64,000 nucleotides of DNA from Phosphitispora fastidiosa (lineage in GTDB: Bacteria; Bacillota; Thermincolia; Thermincolales; UBA2595): NCBI RefSeq assembly GCF_019008365.1, contig NZ_JAHHUL010000002.1, positions 62,001 to 126,000 on the forward strand. Reading direction: 5' to 3'. The notes below the pieces were generated by a model, which was not told where the DNA came from, did no database searches, and worked only from the letters and a program-made list of their open reading frames with translations. The position numbers and the translations under genes are program-made. This document shows, piece by piece, positions 58,108 through 64,000 of this stretch; position 1 is the stretch's first letter, and each line of letters begins with the position of its first letter.

Positions 58108-58785
58108 TTATTCCCCGCCATCAAGTTGTTCAATTTTAATTATGCCCTGTCTCAAAGCAGTCAAAATTGCTTCTGTTCGAGAGTTAACCCCTATTTTAGA
58201 AAAAACGTTGCGCAAGTGGGTTTCTACCGTACGCACACTGAGAAAAAGCCTCCCAGCTATTTCCCTGTTCCTCATGCCCATGGAGGCAAGCCTAAGAACC
58301 TCTTTTTCCCTAGAGGTCAACTGCTCCGTACTCTCTGCAGCCTTAACGCAGCGCATATGCTGCATGACCTTGCCTGCTACAACCGGGTGCAGAACAGGTT
58401 CGCCGCGTACGACCGCACTAATCGCACGAACCAGCTCCTGTCCACTGATATCTTTGAGCAAATACCCCGATGCCCCCGATTCCAGGATAGGAAAAATGTA
58501 TTGTTCATAGTCATATGCAGTTAATATCAATACAGCCGTTTCCGGGCTCAATTCCTTTATCTTTCTGGTGGCCTCGATTCCATTAAGTTTCGGCATATCA
58601 ATATCTATAACCAACACCCGCGGTTTGAGGGCTGTAGCCAGCTTAACGGCGCTTTCACCATCACCGGCCTCACCAACAACCTGAAACATTTCTTCATCTT
58701 CCAGGAGTTTACGTATACTCTCCCTTACTACCACGTGGTCATCGGCTAACATGATGGAAACTCTTTGCAAGGAATTTTTTTTCAA
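58108..58785 (-). CDS. NarL/FixJ-family response regulator
   Basis: A 225-residue two-domain regulator: receiver domain with Asp pair and phospho-Asp (IMLADDHVVVRES; VLVIDIDMPKLNG) and a LuxR-type helix-turn-helix (LTSREKEVLRLASMGMRNRE, then LSVRTVETHLRNVFSKI). It forms an operon with the kinase behind it. The start was set at TTG 58785, which has TAGGAGG nine bases upstream; the frame is open to 58806. A direct repeat AAATTCCTTG spans the start region, giving a second TTG at 58770. Confidence 0.92.
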   Translation of the reverse strand: MKKNSLQRVSIMLADDHVVVRESIRKLLEDEEMFQVVGEAGDGESAVKLATALKPRVLVIDIDMPKLNGIEATRKIKELSPETAVLILTAYDYEQYIFPILESGASGYLLKDISGQELVRAISAVVRGEPVLHPVVAGKVMQHMRCVKAAESTEQLTSREKEVLRLASMGMRNREIAGRLFLSVRTVETHLRNVFSKIGVNSRTEAILTALRQGIIKIEQLDGGE

Positions 58786-59031
58786 GGAATTTTTCCTCCT
58801 ACACACCTAAGGAGTTTGTTACTAATTTCACAATCAATTTTAAAAAATATATCAGAGGGGCCAGTAGTAAGTTTGAATTTTTTGAATTTTCTATATTGTT
58901 CCTCTTACTTATATTTTACTACCAATTGTTTCTGCTGTCAAACGGAACTAATGTCCCCTCCAGAGGTACGCAGGCGCTTTTAAACCTATTTGCTAAATGA
59001 TAAGTAAGCTGCACCATTAAGATTTAAAAAA

Positions 59032-59071
59032 ACCGGGAGCATGGAGAATGGGAGGAAAACCCGCTCCCGGT
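59032..59071 (-). terminator. Terminator of the redox operon
   Basis: ACCGGGAGC and GCTCCCGGT form a perfect 9-bp stem, followed by six T on the minus strand, 8 bases after the stop of the hybrid gene. Confidence 0.9.
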
Positions 59072-59078
59072 AAAAGAT

Positions 59079-62000
59079 TTAGTTTTGTCTTCTTTTAAGC
59101 AGTTGTCTAAGTACTTCTCCCTGTATTCCTGCCCCGCTGTTATATTCCAGCTGACAGCCCATTGCAAAAGCAAGTTCACTCATTATCTGCCTGTTATCTT
59201 TACCTGCCGGGGGTAACAATGCCTGAGCCAGGTGCTGCATTCTTCCTTCACAGTTTGTATAACTGCCTTCTGTCTCAGCAAAGGTAGCCCCCGGGAGAAT
59301 TACTTCAGCAGCCATATTGTCCTGTAAAAAGGGCGTTATGACAATGGTTTTTATACCTTGGTGCATCAGCCTGCTGTCAATTCCCAGACCGTCACTGACA
59401 ATTAACAGCCCTCTGACAGCTCCGGATTTGATGCCGTCAATAAGTGACGTATAATCAGAAGCGCCTGTCCTGACACCCATTTCCAGTTGTCCCCTGATAT
59501 TCCCATATGGATACAGGGTGATCATTCCCCTTCCGGAACCGGTCAGATTACCTGTAATCAAGGTAAAGAGACTAACCATGTCAAGTTCATCAGGTCCAAT
59601 CACATATCCGTCCACAACCACTACCGGGTTATGAGCCCTCAGGTAAAACTGCAGGAATTTAACAATTTTTTCGGGTTTGGTCCTGACTGATTTGATAATT
59701 TCATAGAAGTCTCCCGGAATTCGTTCCTTCAGAGTGTCAATCAGAATCGAATTATTTTCCCTTACAGCAGGGTCAATCAGGTTATACCGGAACACGTAAC
59801 TCAGAAATGCTTCGAAAAGGCTGAGGAAATTCCGGTATCTGACTTTAAGGCTTAAAGCAGCAATCGACTGCAGGCTGGTAGCTCCGGGACTGATTATCAG
59901 CACTTTACTTCCTTTAGCTGCGGCTTTTCTGATCTTGTGGGCCACAATAGGATAATCATCCGAAATCTCCCCGCCGACAACCAGAATCAGGTCACTGTCC
60001 ATCAGGTCTGCGAACGACGGCCCGAGTCCTTTTCTCCCAGTTTCGGAAAGCAGGCTGTTTGTGGTTACAGGTGCGGTTCCAAAGATGTTGCTGGCCCCCA
60101 GCGCCATCCGGCCCAGCTTGTATGCCGTATAGGTCTCCTCATTGGTGAGCCCTGGCGCTGCAGCAATAGCAACACTATCCAGCCCGGCAGTGTCCCTTAC
60201 CTCCCTTAGGATATTCCCGGCAGTCTGAATGGCCTCATCCCAGCCAGTCTCCTCAAACCTGCCATTCTTTCTCACCAGGGGTTTAACCAGTCTTTCAGGA
60301 TTATGAACAAAATCATATCCAAAAGCCCCCCTGGCACAAAGGTCTCCTCCGTTGACCGTGGCGCTGTCTACCGGAGATGTGACGGCTACTATCCGACCTC
60401 CTGCAATCTCAAGCTCCAATTTGCAGCCAACATTGCAGTACGGGCAGACAGATTCCACTTTTTTCGTCAGCCAGGGTCCGGGTTTAGCCAGAATGCTTTG
60501 CTGGGTAAGCGCTCCGGTAGGACATATGGCCACACACTGACCGCAAGATTTACATAAGGTTTCAGCCAGCGGAGACTTAAGGGATGGCAGAACCACCGTA
60601 TGTGAACCTCTGTTAACAAATCCCAGCGCCCCGACTCCCTGAAACTCCTGACAGACGCGGACACAATTGCCGCACAGGATACACTTATTGGGATCCCTGA
60701 TAATATGCGGATGATCATTAAGAATCGGATATTTGGGTTTTCCGACTCCCAGTCTTTTAGTGGTTACCTCAAGTTTTGTAGCATAGTTACGAACCCTGCA
60801 ATCAAACACATCCAGACAACCGCAGGACAGGCACCGTTCTACTTCCTTTGCGGCCATTTCCTTGGTGAACCCCGTCTCAAATTCCTGGAAGTTATCTTTT
60901 CTTACTTCAGGAGCTACAGTAGGCATAGCTGTCCTGGGGATTCGTTCTCTGTCGGCAAATTCTTCAGGGTCAATTTCCTCCAGGGTACCCCGGCTGCAGT
61001 TAAAGGATTTTTGGGGTGCCACCACAGCTTCTCCCCTGAGGTAAAGATCTATTGACAGCGCCGCCTTGCGACCGGCAGCCACTGCCGCAACAGCTGTCGC
61101 CGGGCCGGTGACACAGTCGCCACCTGAGAACAGCCACTCAGCCTGGCACTGATAAGTTTCTGAATCTGCTTCAATATCTCCCCAACGGTTCAAAACAATT
61201 TCAGGGCTTCCTAAAAGTGCTGACTGTTCCAGCTTTTGCCCGGTGGCGGTAATTACTGTATCAACAGGAATCTCAAACTCGGAGCCTTCAACAGGTACGG
61301 GCCGCCTCCTTCCGGAGGAGTCCGGTTCTCCCAGCTGCATCTTTACACACCTAATAGAACTAACCTGACCCCCTTCACCGATAAACGCAACCGGAGCTGT
61401 CAGCAGTTCAAGCTTAACGCCTTCCTCTTCAGCCTGCGTTATTTCATGGGGATTTGCCGGCATTTCATCTCTGGACCGGCGATAGACAACGGTTACTTCA
61501 GGAACTCCGAGCCTGACCGCAGTCCGGGCAGCATCCATGGCGGTATTGCCGCCTCCTATGACCACAACCCTGCTGCCAACAGGAAGGGCATCCTTGAGAG
61601 CCATCCTGCCCAGGAAGCTTATTCCCGAATATACTCCGCCAAGGTCTTCTCCTTCAAGTCTCAGGCTCTGGTTAGCCCAGGACCCGAGACCAATGAATAT
61701 GGCGTCAAATCCCATTTGTTTTAACTGTCTGAGGGTAAAATCACGCCCCAGCGCCTTGTTGCAGACAACTGCCTGGCACAGTTCGGTAATCACCCTGATT
61801 TCCTCATCAAGCACAGCTTTTGGCAGACGGTACTCAGGAATACCATATCTCATCATTCCGCCCAGTTCCGGAGCAGCCTCAAAAATTGTGACCCGATGGC
61901 CTTCGAGTGCAAGGTAGTAGGCTGCGGTCAGTCCTGCCGGTCCACCGCCCACTACAGCCACCTGTTTGCCTGTATCAGGCTTGGCAGGCGGAATATTTAC

Positions 62001-62546
62001 TTTCCCCTCCTGTAACTCTGAATCTCCGGCAAATCTTTTTAAGAAGCAGATTGAAACCGGTCCCTCAATGAGATTGCGGCGGCATTCCTGTTCACAGAAA
62101 CGCGGGCAAACCCTGCCAATGGAAGCGGGGAAGGGCATCTTTTCCCTTATCAGCGCCGCTGCTTCTGCTGTTCTGCTATTAGCGATATGGGCCACAAAAC
62201 CCTGAATATCAATTTCTGCCGGGCAGGCTAGCTGACATGGCGCAATACAATCCCCGGTATGTTCTGTCAGCAGAAGTTCCAAACCCAGGCGGCGCAGGCC
62301 CAGAATATGATCTGTCGCGGTCCGGACTACCATTCCCTCCTGAACCTTGGCTCCACACGCCTGGACAGGCCCGCGTCCCCCTTCAACCTCTACCAGGCAC
62401 TGGCGGCAGGCCCCAAATGGTTCCAGCCTGGAGTCATGGCAGAGGGACGGAATTTCGATACCGTTACACCTGGCGGTCTCCAGAAGATTGCTCCCCTCCT
62501 CAGCCACTATTTCCTTGCCGTCTATAGTAATTTTAACTTTAGCCAT
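59079..62546 (-). CDS. Hybrid iron-sulfur flavoprotein: GltD-like module fused to a NuoG/formate-dehydrogenase-like module
   Basis: A 1155-residue cytoplasmic protein in five parts: 2Fe-2S domain (1-80; Cys 36, 47, 50, 64); Cys-rich 4Fe-4S region (100-165); GltD-like FAD/NAD(P) oxidoreductase (195-505; [16 protein letters not shown] and [14 protein letters not shown]); two-cluster ferredoxin ([11 protein letters not shown] near 622 and [11 protein letters not shown] near 665); and a molybdopterin-oxidoreductase-like part from 700 (CPYCNVGC). Where formate dehydrogenases have a Cys/Sec ligand the sequence reads [15 protein letters not shown], and the molybdopterin-dinucleotide domain is absent, so it is more NuoG-like than an FDH. 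Overlaps the NuoF-like gene by 8 bp, suggesting one complex. Confidence 0.85.
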   Translation of the reverse strand: MAKVKITIDGKEIVAEEGSNLLETARCNGIEIPSLCHDSRLEPFGACRQCLVEVEGGRGPVQACGAKVQEGMVVRTATDHILGLRRLGLELLLTEHTGDCIAPCQLACPAEIDIQGFVAHIANSRTAEAAALIREKMPFPASIGRVCPRFCEQECRRNLIEGPVSICFLKRFAGDSELQEGKVNIPPAKPDTGKQVAVVGGGPAGLTAAYYLALEGHRVTIFEAAPELGGMMRYGIPEYRLPKAVLDEEIRVITELCQAVVCNKALGRDFTLRQLKQMGFDAIFIGLGSWANQSLRLEGEDLGGVYSGISFLGRMALKDALPVGSRVVVIGGGNTAMDAARTAVRLGVPEVTVVYRRSRDEMPANPHEITQAEEEGVKLELLTAPVAFIGEGGQVSSIRCVKMQLGEPDSSGRRRPVPVEGSEFEIPVDTVITATGQKLEQSALLGSPEIVLNRWGDIEADSETYQCQAEWLFSGGDCVTGPATAVAAVAAGRKAALSIDLYLRGEAVVAPQKSFNCSRGTLEEIDPEEFADRERIPRTAMPTVAPEVRKDNFQEFETGFTKEMAAKEVERCLSCGCLDVFDCRVRNYATKLEVTTKRLGVGKPKYPILNDHPHIIRDPNKCILCGNCVRVCQEFQGVGALGFVNRGSHTVVLPSLKSPLAETLCKSCGQCVAICPTGALTQQSILAKPGPWLTKKVESVCPYCNVGCKLELEIAGGRIVAVTSPVDSATVNGGDLCARGAFGYDFVHNPERLVKPLVRKNGRFEETGWDEAIQTAGNILREVRDTAGLDSVAIAAAPGLTNEETYTAYKLGRMALGASNIFGTAPVTTNSLLSETGRKGLGPSFADLMDSDLILVVGGEISDDYPIVAHKIRKAAAKGSKVLIISPGATSLQSIAALSLKVRYRNFLSLFEAFLSYVFRYNLIDPAVRENNSILIDTLKERIPGDFYEIIKSVRTKPEKIVKFLQFYLRAHNPVVVVDGYVIGPDELDMVSLFTLITGNLTGSGRGMITLYPYGNIRGQLEMGVRTGASDYTSLIDGIKSGAVRGLLIVSDGLGIDSRLMHQGIKTIVITPFLQDNMAAEVILPGATFAETEGSYTNCEGRMQHLAQALLPPAGKDNRQIMSELAFAMGCQLEYNSGAGIQGEVLRQLLKRRQN

Positions 62547-64000
62547 TGCTTGCCGCCCCCCTTTCTTCTCCTGAATTTACGGTTATGGCATCAAACTTGC
62601 AGACATTGATACATAAGCCGCAGCGGATACACTTTTCCCGGTCAATAGTAAAGGGTTTTTTCTTTTCACCCGAAATAGCGCCTGTAGGGCATTCCTTGCT
62701 GCATCTCCCGCAGCCTTTGCAGTTTTCGGCATTTACGTCATAACTAATAAAGGCCTTGCACTTTTTGGCCGGGCAGGTATTATGCGAAATGTGAGCCTCA
62801 TATTCTTCCCGGTAATATTTGATGGTTGTAAGCACGGGATTTGGCGCCGACTGTCCCAGCCCGCACAGAGAACCGGCAATAACCTTCTGCCCCAGTTCTT
62901 CAAGAAGTTCAATATCGCCTTCCCTGCCCTCGCCTTCTGAAATCCGCTTAAGTATCCCCAACATCTGCCGGGTTCCAATCCTGCAGAAGGTGCACTTGCC
63001 GCAGGACTCCTCCTGGGTGAAATTCAGAAAGAATTTGGCTACATCAACCATACAGGCAGATTCATCCATTATCAGCATGCCGCCGGAACCCATGATAGCC
63101 CCGATTTTTTTCAATGACTCGTAATCTACCGGCGTGTCAGCTAAAGCAGCCGGAATACATCCTCCTGACGGCCCACCGGTCTGGACTGCTTTAAATTTAC
63201 GTCCCGAAGCCAGCCCACCCCCGATATCAAAAACAATTTCCTTAATAGTGATTCCCATGGGAACCTCGATAAGCCCACCCCTGGCAATACTTCCTGCCAG
63301 TGCGAAAACCTTGGTTCCTTTACTGGTCTCTGTTCCGTAACGGTTAAAGGCATTTGCGCCGTTAAGCATTATCCAAGGGACATTGGCATAAGTCTCGACA
63401 TTATTTATGGATGTAGGTTTATTCCAGAGTCCCGCCTCAACCGGATAAGGGGGCCGGATCCGGGGCATACCGCGTTTACCCTCAATAGACATTATCAATG
63501 CTGTCTCTTCCCCACAGACAAATGCTCCTGCGCCTTCCCTGATCCCAAGCCGGAAACTGAAGCCGCTTCCCAAGATGTTATCTCCCAGGAACCCTTTTTC
63601 TTCAGCCTGGGCAATAGCCTTTTTAAGTCTGTTTATTGCCAGGGGATATTCGGCCCTGATATATACATATCCGTTGTTTGCCCCAATGGCATAACCTGCA
63701 GTGAGCATCCCTTCAAGAACACTGTGGGGATTACTTTCCAGGACACTGCGGTCCATAAAGGCCCCGGGGTCACCCTCATCGGCATTGCAAATAACATACT
63801 TGTCCTTGCCTGGCGACCTTCTGGCGAAGCGCCATTTGGCTGCAGTCGGGAACCCTCCGCCGCCTCGACCCCTCAGGCCTGACCGGTCAATTTCATCAAT
63901 GACCTGCTCAGGGGTCATGGACAAGACAGCCTTCTCAATTGCTTTGTAGCCGTCTACAGTCAAATAACTTTCTATGCTCTCAGGGTTAATTACCCCACAG
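62539..64000 (-). CDS. NuoF-like NADH-binding flavoprotein with C-terminal ferredoxin (partial)
   Basis: The NADH/FMN subunit of a NuoF/HydB-type complex. In-frame sequence continues to the window edge ([13 protein letters not shown] before a TTG at 63963), so the N-terminus is cut off; about 486 residues remain. Visible are the FMN/NADH motif [16 protein letters not shown], the [12 protein letters not shown] segment, the 4Fe-4S motif [16 protein letters not shown] and two C-terminal ferredoxin clusters ([23 protein letters not shown]). The added ferredoxin is found in electron-bifurcating hydrogenases and related NADH-ferredoxin complexes. Coupled to the hybrid flavoprotein (ATGGCTAA overlap). 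Confidence 0.94.
   Translation of the reverse strand, partial: CGVINPESIESYLTVDGYKAIEKAVLSMTPEQVIDEIDRSGLRGRGGGGFPTAAKWRFARRSPGKDKYVICNADEGDPGAFMDRSVLESNPHSVLEGMLTAGYAIGANNGYVYIRAEYPLAINRLKKAIAQAEEKGFLGDNILGSGFSFRLGIREGAGAFVCGEETALIMSIEGKRGMPRIRPPYPVEAGLWNKPTSINNVETYANVPWIMLNGANAFNRYGTETSKGTKVFALAGSIARGGLIEVPMGITIKEIVFDIGGGLASGRKFKAVQTGGPSGGCIPAALADTPVDYESLKKIGAIMGSGGMLIMDESACMVDVAKFFLNFTQEESCGKCTFCRIGTRQMLGILKRISEGEGREGDIELLEELGQKVIAGSLCGLGQSAPNPVLTTIKYYREEYEAHISHNTCPAKKCKAFISYDVNAENCKGCGRCSKECPTGAISGEKKKPFTIDREKCIRCGLCINVCKFDAITVNSGEERGAASNG

Noticed and set aside
59079-62546. Calling the 1155-residue protein a formate dehydrogenase
   Set aside because: The Cys/Sec metal ligand and the molybdopterin-dinucleotide domain are missing; the Fe-S and flavin modules dominate.

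Overview
The window reads as the chromosome of a spore-forming, anaerobic Gram-positive bacterium of the Firmicutes (class Clostridia, resembling Peptococcaceae or Desulfotomaculum-type lineages). This is an inference from gene content: a dcw cluster with MraZ, a MurE carrying the DNPR motif of the diaminopimelate-adding type, sporulation and spore-repair genes (YtfJ, SplB), a SipW/TasA-type matrix operon, an S-layer-anchored (SLH) protein, several c-di-GMP-I riboswitches, and NuoF/NuoG-like flavin and iron-sulfur subunits at the right edge. Most genes are on the minus strand. I see no rRNA, tRNA, CRISPR array, transposase gene or prophage.

Layout. 1-7.9 kb: the division and cell-wall cluster mraZ-rsmH-ftsL-class B PBP-murE-murF-mraY, with a three-repeat MraZ box in front. 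8.1-9.1 kb: a small membrane protein plus XRE regulator operon with its own promoter and paired operators, then a patch of long-hairpin repeats. 9.1-23.2 kb: household genes (DUF457 membrane hydrolase, PHP phosphatase, VWA/MoxR pair, NfeD-FloA membrane-domain operon, a DUF2294 gene with a 40-codon gene coupled to it, a MetE/UroD-like enzyme, dgkA, nagA, sfsA, YdcF-like).

23.2-41 kb is the most distinctive part: a surface-carbohydrate and matrix region. It holds a DUF4912, GH57-GT4 fusion, nucleotidyltransferase/degenerate-mutase and GH15 operon; a secreted transglutaminase-like protein; galU; a phosphohexomutase; and an operon encoding SipW signal peptidase, a TapA-like protein and four TasA/CalY-type SipW substrates. 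Three c-di-GMP-I riboswitches lie in 1.4 kb between these blocks: two in tandem before the transglutaminase gene and one, with its own promoter and terminator, in the leader of the alpha-glucan operon. The simplest reading is that c-di-GMP coordinates matrix carbohydrate and a secreted surface enzyme next to an amyloid-fibre operon.

41-51 kb: ytfJ-DUF2953, LysE exporter, beta-carbonic anhydrase, a BlaI/M56 repressor-protease pair, Na/Pi symporter, chemotaxis receptor and a DacF-type carboxypeptidase. 51-57 kb: a large SLH protein with nine Ig-like repeats, a repeat-rich gap with three kinds of inverted-repeat structure, spore photoproduct lyase and an AtpI-like protein. 57-64 kb: a NarL-type two-component system and the start of a redox operon, namely a NuoF-like flavoprotein (truncated by the edge) and a 1155-residue hybrid of GltD-like flavoprotein and NuoG-like modules.

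Best candidates for new biology: the tandem and variant c-di-GMP riboswitches controlling a transglutaminase and an alpha-glucan operon; a family of about 118-bp rod-like hairpin repeats; and an aptamer-plus-terminator leader before the phosphohexomutase gene.
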